Of a DNA stretch of 64,000 nucleotides, positions 54,031-63,471 are shown piece by piece (within the stretch, counting starts at the first letter, position 1; every line of letters starts with the position of its first letter). Source of the stretch: Streptomyces ferrugineus (GTDB lineage Bacteria > Actinomycetota > Actinomycetes > Streptomycetales > Streptomycetaceae); NCBI RefSeq assembly GCF_015160855.1, contig NZ_CP063373.1, positions 5,890,001-5,954,000 on the forward strand, read 5' to 3'. The position numbers and the translations under genes are program-made. The notes below the pieces were generated by a model. That model searched no databases. It had not been told where the DNA came from and saw nothing but the letters and a program-made list of their open reading frames with translations.

Positions 54031-56394
54031 CTAGAAGGCGCGGCTCAGGCCGTCGACGGGGGACGCGGGGACGGACGGGGTGGTGGGCAGCGGCTCGAAG
54101 CCGAGCGGTTCGCCGTGGTTGAGGGGGAACGTCGTCGGCATGGTGCCGGTGGCGCGTCCGTAGGCGCAGGCCACCGCGGCCATCGCGCCCGCGACCGCGA
54201 GCTCACCGGCACCGCCCGGGGTTTCGGTGGTCGGCGGCATCACGACGATCTCCAGTCGCGGCGGGGTGTTCCACTGGCGGGTGTAGAAGTAGTTGTCCCA
54301 GCTGCCTTCCAGGAAATGCCCGTCGGCGAGGTGCAGCCCGGAACTCAGGGTGATCGCGATGCCGTCCATGATGCCGCCCATCATCTGGGCCTGGAGGCCA
54401 CGGGGGTTCACCGCCAGGCCCACGTCCACGGCACAGACGACCTTGGTCACGCGCGGGCCCGTGTAGGCGTCGGGGATCTCGCGTCCGGTGGTCTGCGGGC
54501 GGCAGTCGATCTCCGCGAGGACCGCCACGTACGCGTGGTACTCGGGGTGCAGCGCGATGCCCTGTGCCGTCCCGGCCGGCATGGCGCGCCCCCACTCCCC
54601 CACTTCGGCGACCTTGTCGAGGACGGCCCGCGCCCGCTCGTCCTTGAGGAGGGCGCGGCGGAACCGGTAGGGGTCCTCGCCCATGCGCCCGGCCAGCTCG
54701 TCCACCACCAGTTCCTGGGCGCAGCGCACGTTGGGCGAGTAGATGTTGCGCATGGAGCCGGTGTTGAAGCCCTTGTCGGTCTCGCTGAGGAGCTGGGTGA
54801 CGACGCCGAGGTGGTACGGGGTCTGCTGGGTGAGCGTGAAGACGGTCTCGGAGAAGGTGAGGTCGCCGACCGGCAGGCGGCTCGCCTCGGCCGTGATGAT
54901 CTCGCCGACGCCGTGGCCGAAGTCGGTGGCCACGGAGGTGTGGCGCTGGTCGTAGGTGAGCACCTGGCCGAGCGCGTAGGTGGCGCGCACCCGTGAGGTG
55001 GACATGGGGTGGGTGCGGCCCTGCCGGAAGTCGTCGGTGCGGTGCCACATCAGCCTGACCGGCTTGCCCATGGCCCGCGAGACCTCGGCGGCCTCGCCGG
55101 CGGCGTCGTGGAAGAGCCTGCGGCCGAAGGAGCCGCCTCCTTCCGTCACATGGACCTTGACCGCGCTCACCGGGAGGCCGAGCTTGAGTGCGATCTCCTC
55201 CTGGGCGACGATCGGCGCCTTGAGGCTCGCCCAGATCTCGGCCGAGTCCTCGCGTACGTCGGCGATGGCGCAGTTGGGCTCCAGGGCGCTGTTGCTGGCG
55301 AAGTGGAAGGTGAAGCGGGCGTCGACCGACTTGGCCAGCAGGCCGAGGGCGGGCAGCGGGAGTTCGGCCGCGCGGAGTTCGGCACGGATCGTGTCGTCGG
55401 AGGCGTCCTCGGCGGTTCCGGGCCCCCAGGTGACCTGGAGCGCGCGTACCGCGTCGATGCACTGCCCGAAGGTACGGCCGCGCACCGCGACGCCGGTGGA
55501 GACACTCACGACGTCGGTGATGCCGGGCATGGCCCGCACCGCGTCCAGGTTCCGCACCGAGCGGACGGTGCCGTTGATCGTCGGCGGGCGGCACAGCATG
55601 GTCGGCAGCGCGTCCGGCATGTGCACGTCCATGGCGAACTTCTTGCGTCCCGTGACCGCCTCCAGCGCGTCGATGCGTCGCCGTGCGGTGCCGATCACCT
55701 TGAAGTCGGCGGGCTCCTTCAGGGTCACGGCGACCTGGCCGGTGGCCACCGAGGCGGCCTTCTCGGCGAGTTCGCCGTAGGTGAGGCTCGACCCGGTGAC
55801 GGTCGAGGTGATGACACCGGCCTTGGCGCTCAGGGTGCCGACGGCCTCGCCCAGTTCGAGCGCGGCGGCCTTCAGCAGACGGCCCCTGGCCACGGCGGCG
55901 GCGACACGGATCGGGGTGTAGGTGGAGATGGTGGTGTTCGAGCCGCCGGTGAGCTGGTTGAACAGCAGCTCGGGCCGGGCGTCGGCGAGGGTGACGTGGA
56001 TCCTGTCCAGCGGCAGGTCCAGTTCCTCGGCGATCAGCATGGCGCTGGAGGTGGTGATGCCCTGGCCGACCTCGGCTCGCGGCAGGGCGAAGGAGGCGGT
56101 GCCGTCGGTGTCGAGTCGGATGGTGATCAGGTTCGCAGTCGGCAGCGCGGCGTGGGTGAGCAGGTCGTTGAGGTCGTAGATCTCGGCCGGTCCGGGCACC
56201 GAGGGGACCGCCGCGGCCGCCTCGGTGGGCGCGAGGGCCGTCTCACCGAGCGGTGCGGCGACGGTCAGCGTGGAGGCGGCGACCACATAGCCCAGGAAGC
56301 GGCGCCGGCTGACGCCGTCGGGGTCGGCGGCGGATCCGGCGGTCGGCTCCTGCGGGCGGCCGTCGGTCCGCTCCGTGCGGTGGTGAGCTCCCAT
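54031..56394 (-). CDS. Tat-targeted molybdopterin large subunit (IorB-like)
   Basis: 787 residues, ATG after GGGAGG. N-terminal Tat signal SRRRFLGYVVAAS (twin Arg at 30-32) followed by a hydrophobic core. The body has the duplicated molybdopterin-binding domain of aldehyde dehydrogenase (IorB) type: FALPRAEVGQGITTSSAMLIAEE, LFNQLTGGSNTTISTYTPIR, HVTEGGGSFGRRLFHDAAGEA, and C-terminal GGAGELAVAGAMAAV, in parts. It hydroxylates a ring or aldehyde substrate; the exact one is unknown. First gene, followed by its 2Fe-2S subunit. Confidence 0.92.
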   Translation of the reverse strand: MGAHHRTERTDGRPQEPTAGSAADPDGVSRRRFLGYVVAASTLTVAAPLGETALAPTEAAAAVPSVPGPAEIYDLNDLLTHAALPTANLITIRLDTDGTASFALPRAEVGQGITTSSAMLIAEELDLPLDRIHVTLADARPELLFNQLTGGSNTTISTYTPIRVAAAVARGRLLKAAALELGEAVGTLSAKAGVITSTVTGSSLTYGELAEKAASVATGQVAVTLKEPADFKVIGTARRRIDALEAVTGRKKFAMDVHMPDALPTMLCRPPTINGTVRSVRNLDAVRAMPGITDVVSVSTGVAVRGRTFGQCIDAVRALQVTWGPGTAEDASDDTIRAELRAAELPLPALGLLAKSVDARFTFHFASNSALEPNCAIADVREDSAEIWASLKAPIVAQEEIALKLGLPVSAVKVHVTEGGGSFGRRLFHDAAGEAAEVSRAMGKPVRLMWHRTDDFRQGRTHPMSTSRVRATYALGQVLTYDQRHTSVATDFGHGVGEIITAEASRLPVGDLTFSETVFTLTQQTPYHLGVVTQLLSETDKGFNTGSMRNIYSPNVRCAQELVVDELAGRMGEDPYRFRRALLKDERARAVLDKVAEVGEWGRAMPAGTAQGIALHPEYHAYVAVLAEIDCRPQTTGREIPDAYTGPRVTKVVCAVDVGLAVNPRGLQAQMMGGIMDGIAITLSSGLHLADGHFLEGSWDNYFYTRQWNTPPRLEIVVMPPTTETPGGAGELAVAGAMAAVACAYGRATGTMPTTFPLNHGEPLGFEPLPTTPSVPASPVDGLSRAF

Positions 56395-56646
56395 CGACTG
56401 ACCTCCCGGCGAAACGTGGCGTGCGGCCGTGCTCGGCGGCTCCTGACTGTGCACAGCCCGCGCGCGTTGCGGAAGATCCTCGCGGCGCTTCGACACGCAA
56501 CGCCCACAACCCGCCTCACCTGTGAAGCTCCGGCCCGCCCGGGGACCTCTGCCCTGGGCCGGCTCGGCGCCCGCCTGGCCCACGCTCGGCTGGGCGGGCG
56601 CGGGCCAGGACGAGCGCTCACGGTGGATCCGCGCTCGTGGAGCCGA

Positions 56647-58611
56647 TCAACGTGCGGATGTCCGGGACGGCCCTCGGCCGACGGCCGGCGTCGCCGCACA
56701 CGCGCCGGCGGCGCACGCCGTCAGCCACTCGTCGAAATCGGCGTCGTAACGGGTGCCGATGTCGTTGGCGTAGACGGCGTAGCCGCCCGCGTAGTCGCCG
56801 ACGCGGAAGCGAGCGAGCATGCGGTGGATGTCGGCCGGGTGCTTCTCGAACATGTAGCGCACGGCGAGATAGCCCCATGCGTAGATGCGGGTCACGTCGC
56901 CGTTGGTGTACGTGTTCTGGAACAGGGTGCTCAGCCGGTAGGTGTGCCTGCCCGCCTCCGTGACGGCCCGGTCGTAGGTGATGCGGCGGTAGCCGTAGGA
57001 GACGTACTCGGCCACGCCCTCGATCCACCAGACGTCCGGCACCGAGGTCTGCTGGGCGAAGTCGCCCTTCATGTCGAAGCGGGCGTCGAGGTAGTGCGTG
57101 TACTCGTGGTTGAGGTTCCAGATCCGGGCGGCGTGCCCGTCGTCCCTGCTCTTCTGGTACATCGCCGCGAACGGCCGGTTGGCGGGATCCTCCGGGTCTC
57201 CGATCACGGTCATGCCGCCGTTGTCGGTGCTGATGCCGAAGATCGCTCCGGCGTACGTCCGGTAGTCCTCGCGGCTCGCGAAGACGACGAGGTCGAGGGT
57301 CGACAGGTACTGGCCCGGGATGGGGCCGTCGTCCCTGACGAGGTCATGGACGTAGCTGTCCTGGCCCAGCACGCTGGCGCACGCCGCACCGAGGTCGGCC
57401 GGGGTGAGGGACTGGGCGCGGATGGTGCGGGTGGCGTCGCAGGCGTGGGTGACCGGCAGGGCGGCCCGGGTCAGTTGGCCGGCCAGGTCGCAGACGCCGT
57501 AGTAGGCGCAGTTGGCACGGTCGTAGTGGTCGGCCTGCGTCGCCACGGCCACCCACAGCCCGGCCGTGCGGCCGGTGATCCGGGTGCTGTCCAGCAGGTG
57601 CTTGGCCTTGGGCCGCACGGTGGCGCGCAGCGCCGGGTGCTCGACATAACGGGCCAGGTTCATCCCGGCGTTGGAGGTGAGGTAGGCGCGGTCGGTGCCC
57701 AGCAGGCCGAGGTGGTCGAGCGCGAAGGCGTGCAGGGTGCCCACGACGGAGGGGTCGGCGGTGACCGCCCTCACGTACTGCGGGTTCCAGTTGCCGCGCC
57801 AGAGCGGGGTGTAGACGGCGTTGACGGCCGCGAGCATGCTGAGGACGGCGTCGTAGGAGCTGTCGTAGCCCTTGAGTATCCGCTGGTAGACCCGGAGATA
57901 GCGAGCCTGCTGGTCGGCGCTGTCGGTGAGGATGACGACCTCGCCGAGAACGTCGCCGTTGGCGGCCGTGACGTCTCCGGAGTGCGGGCGGGCGAAGAAG
58001 GTGTCCAGGCCGCGGACGGTGTGTGCGGCCAGGACCTTGCCGTACGGGCCCACGTCGTCCGGGTTGTTGAACTGCACGTAGTAGCCGGCCCGCAGGAACA
58101 GGACGAGTTGCCACACGCCGGCGGAGTTGTCGCCGTCGTAGGTGGCCGCCGTGCGGGTGAACGCCTGGGCGATCGTGACCATCTGGGACTCGCGGAAGAC
58201 GGCGTGCGCGTCCGCGCCGGTGACCCCGAACAGGGTGTTGACGCAGCCGGTGGTCGAGGCCTTGACGAACGCGACGAGTGCGGCGCCGGTCCTGCCTGCG
58301 AAGTCACCGGGAGTGCAGGAGGCCGCCTGGAGGCCGGGCTCCGTGGCGGGGCGGGGCGGCACGCGCGTCGGTGTCAGGGGCGGGAGGTGGGCCGGGGTGA
58401 GCGGCCGGTCCTGTACGGCGCGGCGGGCGGCGGTGTCGCGGGTCGGGCCGGTCGGTGGTGGGGACGCCGTCCTCGCGCCGGGCGTGACCGCGGCGGGGTG
58501 GGCGCCGGTCGGGGGTGCCGCGAGTGCCGGGGTCGCCAGCAGGGCGGAGAGGGTGACGCAGGCGGCGATGGCGGATGTCATGCGTCTGGGCAGCGCGAAG
58601 CTGTAGCGCAT
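56647..58611 (-). CDS. Secreted M9 collagenase
   Basis: 654 residues. Signal peptide (1-32), a Pro/Thr-rich pro-region to about 95, then the M9 activator domain (about 100-330) and peptidase domain. The zinc motif is HEYTH at 502-506 (HExxH) with Glu531 in WWIEG as the third ligand. Cysteine pairs suit an exported enzyme. No C-terminal PKD or PPC collagen-binding domain follows, so it is a minimal form. Promoter about 140 bp before the divergent lysR is not obvious; the gene stands alone on the minus strand. Confidence 0.93.
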   Translation of the reverse strand: MRYSFALPRRMTSAIAACVTLSALLATPALAAPPTGAHPAAVTPGARTASPPPTGPTRDTAARRAVQDRPLTPAHLPPLTPTRVPPRPATEPGLQAASCTPGDFAGRTGAALVAFVKASTTGCVNTLFGVTGADAHAVFRESQMVTIAQAFTRTAATYDGDNSAGVWQLVLFLRAGYYVQFNNPDDVGPYGKVLAAHTVRGLDTFFARPHSGDVTAANGDVLGEVVILTDSADQQARYLRVYQRILKGYDSSYDAVLSMLAAVNAVYTPLWRGNWNPQYVRAVTADPSVVGTLHAFALDHLGLLGTDRAYLTSNAGMNLARYVEHPALRATVRPKAKHLLDSTRITGRTAGLWVAVATQADHYDRANCAYYGVCDLAGQLTRAALPVTHACDATRTIRAQSLTPADLGAACASVLGQDSYVHDLVRDDGPIPGQYLSTLDLVVFASREDYRTYAGAIFGISTDNGGMTVIGDPEDPANRPFAAMYQKSRDDGHAARIWNLNHEYTHYLDARFDMKGDFAQQTSVPDVWWIEGVAEYVSYGYRRITYDRAVTEAGRHTYRLSTLFQNTYTNGDVTRIYAWGYLAVRYMFEKHPADIHRMLARFRVGDYAGGYAVYANDIGTRYDADFDEWLTACAAGACAATPAVGRGPSRTSAR

Positions 58612-58748
58612 CTGGATTCCTCCAGGGATGGATGCGCCTCCGAGTGGGGGTGCCGAGGCGTGTGAGGCACTGTCTCAACGCCCGGCCCCGTCAACAATGG
58701 TGTGTGACATAGCACCTTGCGCGGATGGGCCATAACGTCCCGCGCCGG

Positions 58749-59705
58749 CTACGCCTTCGACACACTCCACGTGCGTGCCGCCCAGGCCCTCAAGTGCGGG
58801 GACCGAGAGGCGAGTTGGCGATAGGCGGCGGTGGCGCACTGGAGCAGCGCGTCGGCCGTCTGCCCGCTCACCGTGTCATGCCGCCAGGCCAGCACGTAGC
58901 GGCACCACAGCGGCGTACCGGTCAGGGGTTTGACGACGACCTGCGGGATGGGCCGTGTCGTCGCCTGGACGACGGCCACGCCGAGCCCGTCGGCGATCAT
59001 CCCCTGCAACTGCTGCCGGTCGCCCAGGAACTCGTGCACCGTCGACGGTGTGAAGCCGGCCGCCGCGCAGGCGGTGTAGAAGACGCCCGGCCATCCGGCC
59101 CCGTCGTCCGGCGTGAGGAACCACGCCTCCTCGGCCAGCTCCGCGAGGGAGATCTGAGGGCGGCGGGCGAGCGGGTGGCGGGACGGCAGGGCCACGAAGT
59201 TCGGCTCGGTGACGATCCCGCGATGGCCGATCCCGTCCGGGTGCTCCAGCTCCCTTCCGGGGTAGTCCGCGGCGATCGCGGCGTCCAGCGCACCGTCCTC
59301 CAGGAGCTCGACGATGCGCGAGGAGGCGTACACGCTGCTCACGGAGAGCGACACGTCCGGGAACCGGGCACGGACCCCCGAGACCATGCCCGCCAGCATC
59401 GGCGAGTTCGTCGCCGCCACCCGCAGGGTCCGTCGCGCCGCCGAGCCGGCGGCCGGACGGCGGCCGATCGCGGCGGCACGGGCCAGGACGTCACGGGCCT
59501 GGTCGACCACCTCGACGCCGTACGGCGTCGGCCGCACCCCAGTCGGCCCGCGTTCGAACAGCGGCTCACCGAAGTGCCCCTCGATGCGCTGGAGTTGGGT
59601 GCTCACGGCGGGCTGCGAGTATCCGAGGTCCGACGCGGCCCGGCCCACGCTCCCCGCGTCGGCGATCGCACACAGCACCCGCAGATGCCGCAGCTCAAGT
59701 TCCAC
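58749..59705 (-). CDS. LysR-family regulator
   Basis: 318 residues. GTG 59705 is chosen because GAGGAG lies 8 bases upstream; ATG 59735 adds ten residues without an RBS. HTH: LRHLRVLCAIADAGSVGRAA and SQPAVSTQLQRIEGHFGEPL; effector domain from about 90. It is divergent from the GAPDH gene across about 136 bp, so it may regulate that gene, or the upstream collagenase gene 137 bp downstream of its stop. Neither is shown by the sequence. Confidence 0.9.
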   Translation of the reverse strand: MELELRHLRVLCAIADAGSVGRAASDLGYSQPAVSTQLQRIEGHFGEPLFERGPTGVRPTPYGVEVVDQARDVLARAAAIGRRPAAGSAARRTLRVAATNSPMLAGMVSGVRARFPDVSLSVSSVYASSRIVELLEDGALDAAIAADYPGRELEHPDGIGHRGIVTEPNFVALPSRHPLARRPQISLAELAEEAWFLTPDDGAGWPGVFYTACAAAGFTPSTVHEFLGDRQQLQGMIADGLGVAVVQATTRPIPQVVVKPLTGTPLWCRYVLAWRHDTVSGQTADALLQCATAAYRQLASRSPHLRAWAARTWSVSKA

Positions 59706-59841
59706 CCGCAACACTCCTCTTCCTGCATTTCGCATTAATCATCACAAACTCCGGCATCTCGCCCCGCGCGGACCCCCCTGTGACCGCTCGTCGCACCTCG
59801 CGGTTAGCATATGAGCGCCACCTAGCTCGAAAGATAGGCCC

Positions 59842-61287
59842 GTGACTGTCAACGACGACTCGTTCACCAACTGGAAGACCCGCGAGGAGATCGCGGAGTC
59901 GATGATCCCGCTCATCGGGAAGCTGCACCGGGAGAGGGACGTCACCGTCCTCCTCCACAGCCGCTCCTTGGTGAACAAGTCGGTGGTCAGCATCCTGAAG
60001 ACGCACCGGTTCGCCCGGCAGATCGCCGGTGAGGAGCTCTCGGTCACCGAGACGCTGCCGTTCGTGCGGGCCCTCACCGAGCTCGACCTCGGCCCGTCGC
60101 AGATCGACATCGGCATGCTGGCCGCGACGTACAAGGCCGACGACCGGGGTCTGACGGTGGAGGCGTTCACCGCCGAGGCCGTCGCCGGTGCCACCGGCGC
60201 CAACAAGATCGAGCGCGGCGAGGGCCGCGACGTCGTCCTGTACGGCTTCGGCCGCATCGGGCGGCTCGTGGCCCGGCTGCTGATCGAGAAGTCCGGCTCG
60301 GGCAACGGCCTGCGGCTGCGGGCGATGGTCGTGCGCGGAGGCGGCGAGCAGGACATCGTCAAGCGGGCCTCGCTGCTGCGCCGGGACTCCATCCACGGCC
60401 AGTTCCAGGGCACGATCACCGTCGACGAGGCGAACAGCACGATCATCGCCAACGGCAACGCGATCAAGGTGATCTACGCGAACGACCCGAGCGAGGTCGA
60501 CTACACGGCGTACGGCATCAAGAACGCCATCCTGATCGACAACACCGGCAAGTGGCGCGACCGCGAGGGCCTGTCCCAGCACCTGCGCCCCGGCATCGAC
60601 AAGGTCGTGCTGACCGCGCCGGGCAAGGGCGACGTCCCGAACATCGTGCACGGCGTCAACCACGACACCCTCAAGCCGGACGAGCGGATCCTGTCCTGCG
60701 CCTCCTGCACCACCAACGCCATCGTCCCGCCGCTGAAGGCGATGGAGGACGAGTACGGCGTGGAGCGCGGGCACGTGGAGACCGTCCACTCGTTCACCAA
60801 CGACCAGAACCTGCTGGACAACTACCACAAGTCCGAGCGCCGTGGCCGCAGCGCGCCGCTGAACATGGTCATCACCGAGACCGGCGCCGCCTCGGCCGTC
60901 GCCAAGGCGCTGCCCGACCTCAAGGCGCGGATCACCGGCAGCTCGATCCGGGTGCCGGTGCCGGACGTCTCGATCGCCATCCTCAACCTCCAGCTCAAGC
61001 GCGAGACGACCCGCGAGGAGGTCCTCGACCACCTGCGCGAGGTGTCGCTGACCTCGCCGCTGCGCCGCCAGATCGACTTCATCACGGCGCCCGACGCGGT
61101 CTCCAGCGACTTCATCGGCTCCCGCCACGCCTCCATCGTGGACGCCGGCGCGCTGAAGGTGGAGGGCGACAACGCGATCCTCTACCTCTGGTACGACAAC
61201 GAGTTCGGCTACTCCTGCCAGGTCATCCGGGTCGTCCAGCACGTCTCCGGGGTGGAGTACCCGACCTACCCGGCCCCGGCGGTCTGA
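59842..61287 (+). CDS. gap: Long-form glyceraldehyde-3-phosphate dehydrogenase
   Basis: 481 residues, GTG 59842. An N-terminal extension of about 128 residues precedes the usual GAPDH: VVLYGFGRIGRLVAR (NAD fold), the catalytic Cys289 in SCASCTTN, ETVHSFTNDQNLLDN, RSAPLNMVITETGAA and WYDNEFGYSCQ at the end. Typical GAPDH has about 335 residues. This long class is seen in some actinobacteria and proteobacteria beside the normal gap; its role in carbon flow is not settled. Its 3' end overlaps the convergent citE-like gene by 22 bp. Confidence 0.92.
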   Translation: MTVNDDSFTNWKTREEIAESMIPLIGKLHRERDVTVLLHSRSLVNKSVVSILKTHRFARQIAGEELSVTETLPFVRALTELDLGPSQIDIGMLAATYKADDRGLTVEAFTAEAVAGATGANKIERGEGRDVVLYGFGRIGRLVARLLIEKSGSGNGLRLRAMVVRGGGEQDIVKRASLLRRDSIHGQFQGTITVDEANSTIIANGNAIKVIYANDPSEVDYTAYGIKNAILIDNTGKWRDREGLSQHLRPGIDKVVLTAPGKGDVPNIVHGVNHDTLKPDERILSCASCTTNAIVPPLKAMEDEYGVERGHVETVHSFTNDQNLLDNYHKSERRGRSAPLNMVITETGAASAVAKALPDLKARITGSSIRVPVPDVSIAILNLQLKRETTREEVLDHLREVSLTSPLRRQIDFITAPDAVSSDFIGSRHASIVDAGALKVEGDNAILYLWYDNEFGYSCQVIRVVQHVSGVEYPTYPAPAV

Positions 61288-62198
61288 TCCCCTCCGGCCG
61301 CCCGGTGTCGCGCGAGCGCGTGCCGGGCGGTCGCCGCCATCGCCTCGTCGACCATCCGCCCCTCGAAGAGGACGGCGCCCGCGCCACGCGCCTGGGCCTG
61401 CTCCACCGCGGCCACCAGGGCCTCGTAGCGGCGCAGTTCTTCCGCGCCGGGTGCGAACACCTCGTTGACGACGGGGACGTGGGACGGGTGGATCACTATC
61501 ATGCCCTCGTAGCCCAGCGCACGGTTCTGCTCCGCGAAGTGCCGCAGTCCCGTGAGGTCGGCGGCGTCGGCCCACAGTCCGGTGGCGGGATACGGGCAGT
61601 CCGCCGCGCGCGCGTCGAGCAGTACGCGGGCGCGCAGTTCACGGGTCTCGGTGCCCTCGGGAGTCCAGCGGTAGCCGACGGCGCGCTCGACGTCGCCGCC
61701 CGGTGCGGTGAGCGCGCCGAGGTGGGCGATGCGGCGGGCGGCGCGGCCGATGTCGTAGGCCTCACGCAGTGCCCGGGCCGTCTCCAGGAGCGGCACGAGT
61801 GCGAAGTGCCCCTCCGGCAGCCCTTGTTCGCGCTCGCACCAGCTCAGCAGCCGGTCGGCCAGGCGTACGTCGTCGGCGCCGTGCACCTTGGGCAGGACGA
61901 CCCCGTACAGCCCGGGGCGGGCCACCGCCCGCAGATCGTCGGCGCCTGCCCAACCGGCCGACACTTCCAGTGAGTTGACGCGCACCAGGAGGCGCATCGG
62001 ACCGTGCGCCCCGGCCACGGCTTTCGCCACGGTCGCTCGTGCCGTGGGTTTGTCCGCCCGCGGGACCGCGTCCTCCAGGTCGAGGATCGCCGCGTCGGCG
62101 CCCGCAGCCCGGGCCTTGGCGAGCCATTCGGTCCGGTTTCCGGGGACGAAGAGCAGGGAGCGCAGGGGCGCCCTGCCGCCCTCCCGTTCAGATGACAC
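61266..62198 (-). CDS. HpcH/HpaI (CitE-like) CoA-ester lyase
   Basis: 310 residues, GTG 62198 after GAGGAG. The TIM barrel of the citrate lyase beta family: LRSLLFVPGNRTEWLAKA, DAAILDLEDAVP (metal-binding Glu and Asp), PMRLLVRVNSLE, VVLPKVHGADD and VPLLETARAL. Such enzymes cleave or form malyl-, citramalyl- or related CoA esters. It is coupled to a CoA-transferase gene upstream by an 11-base overlap, so the pair likely activates a dicarboxylic acid to its CoA ester and cleaves it. Confidence 0.9.
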   Translation of the reverse strand: MSSEREGGRAPLRSLLFVPGNRTEWLAKARAAGADAAILDLEDAVPRADKPTARATVAKAVAGAHGPMRLLVRVNSLEVSAGWAGADDLRAVARPGLYGVVLPKVHGADDVRLADRLLSWCEREQGLPEGHFALVPLLETARALREAYDIGRAARRIAHLGALTAPGGDVERAVGYRWTPEGTETRELRARVLLDARAADCPYPATGLWADAADLTGLRHFAEQNRALGYEGMIVIHPSHVPVVNEVFAPGAEELRRYEALVAAVEQAQARGAGAVLFEGRMVDEAMAATARHALARHRAAGGDQTAGAG

Positions 62199-63399
62199 CC
62201 CGCTCCTCCAGTCCCGCGCGCCGCTGCTCGTCGATGCCCAGCCACTGCCCGTACACGAGCTCGTTGTCCACCCCGAGCGACGGGCCGGTGCGCCACACCG
62301 CCCCCGGGACGCGCCGGAAGTGCGGGATCACGGCCTGCATGCGCACCGGTCCCAGGTCGGGGTCGTCGACGGTGACGATGTCCTCGCGTTCGGCGTAGAC
62401 CGGGTCCTGGACGATGTCCGCCGCCGTGAAGACCCGGGACGCCACCACCTCGGCGTCCTCGAAGGCCTTCAGACACGCCTCGGCCGGGCGCTCGGCGATC
62501 CAGGCGCGCAGACCGTCGTCCAGTCGGGTCCGGCCCGCGTGCTGCTGCTCGGCGGTGGCGAACTCCTCCTGCGGCAGGCCGAGGAGCCGGGCCACGTTGC
62601 GCACGGAGCGCGGGGTGGCGGAGGTGACCGTCAGCCAGTCGTCGTCGGCGGTGCGGTAGGTGTTGATCACCGCGGCCGGGGCGACGGCCAGTTGGTTGCC
62701 CGCGCGTTCGGGGACGGTGCCGAGCTGGTCGTGCGCGATGATCTGCCACTCGACCAGCCGGAACAGCGGCTCGAAGAGGGCGAGGTCGATCCATTCGCCG
62801 TCGAAGCCGGGGTCGGTGGCGCGGCGGTGCAGGGCGGCGAGGACGGCGTAGGCGCCCATCAGTCCGGTCACCGCGTCGCCGTGGGAGAAGCCGGTGTGCA
62901 CGGGCGGGCCGTCGGGAAAGCCGGTGAGGTGGACGACGCCGCTGCGGGCCTCGCCCATCTTGCCGAAGCCGGGTGCGTCCGCCCGGGACGAGGTCGCGCC
63001 GAAGCCGGAGATCTGCAGGAGGACGGCGCGCGGGTTGACCGCGTGGACCGCGTCCCAGTCCAGGCCCCAGGCCTTGAGGCGCCCGGCCCTGAGGGTCACG
63101 ATCACCACATCGGCCCAGGCGACCAGCTCCCGGGCTATCCCACGCCCCTCCTCGTGGTGGAGGTCCAGCGTCACGGACCGCTTGTTGCGCCCGGCGACCT
63201 TGAACCACAGGGGCACTCCGTCGCGGCGGGGCCCCATCAGTCGGGCCGCGTCCCCCGTGCCGGGCGGCTCCACGTGCACGACGTCCGCGCCCTGGTCGGC
63301 GAGCATCGCGCCGGCGAGCGGGCCCGCCACCACATGGGCGAACTCCACCACCTTCAGACCCGTCAGCTGTCCCTGTCGTGTGCCGTCGCTGTCGTCCAT
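62188..63399 (-). CDS. Family III CoA-transferase (CaiB/BaiF)
   Basis: 403 residues. Motifs: GLKVVEFAHVVAGPLAGAML, NKRSVTLDLHHEEGR, and the conserved Asp175 in HGDAVTGLMGAYAVLAAL, equivalent to the catalytic Asp of the family. GEWIDLALFEPLF is also present. The family transfers CoA between carboxylic acids. Together with the CoA-ester lyase it resembles itaconate/citramalate or mesaconate-type degradation modules, but the substrate is unproven. ATG 63399. Confidence 0.9.
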   Translation of the reverse strand: MDDSDGTRQGQLTGLKVVEFAHVVAGPLAGAMLADQGADVVHVEPPGTGDAARLMGPRRDGVPLWFKVAGRNKRSVTLDLHHEEGRGIARELVAWADVVIVTLRAGRLKAWGLDWDAVHAVNPRAVLLQISGFGATSSRADAPGFGKMGEARSGVVHLTGFPDGPPVHTGFSHGDAVTGLMGAYAVLAALHRRATDPGFDGEWIDLALFEPLFRLVEWQIIAHDQLGTVPERAGNQLAVAPAAVINTYRTADDDWLTVTSATPRSVRNVARLLGLPQEEFATAEQQHAGRTRLDDGLRAWIAERPAEACLKAFEDAEVVASRVFTAADIVQDPVYAEREDIVTVDDPDLGPVRMQAVIPHFRRVPGAVWRTGPSLGVDNELVYGQWLGIDEQRRAGLEERGVI

Positions 63400-63471
63400 G
63401 GGGATCAGGCTGCGGGCCGGAGCCTATGCGGGTCCAGCAACGGCAGAGCATCAATTCATGCGGATCGCGCA

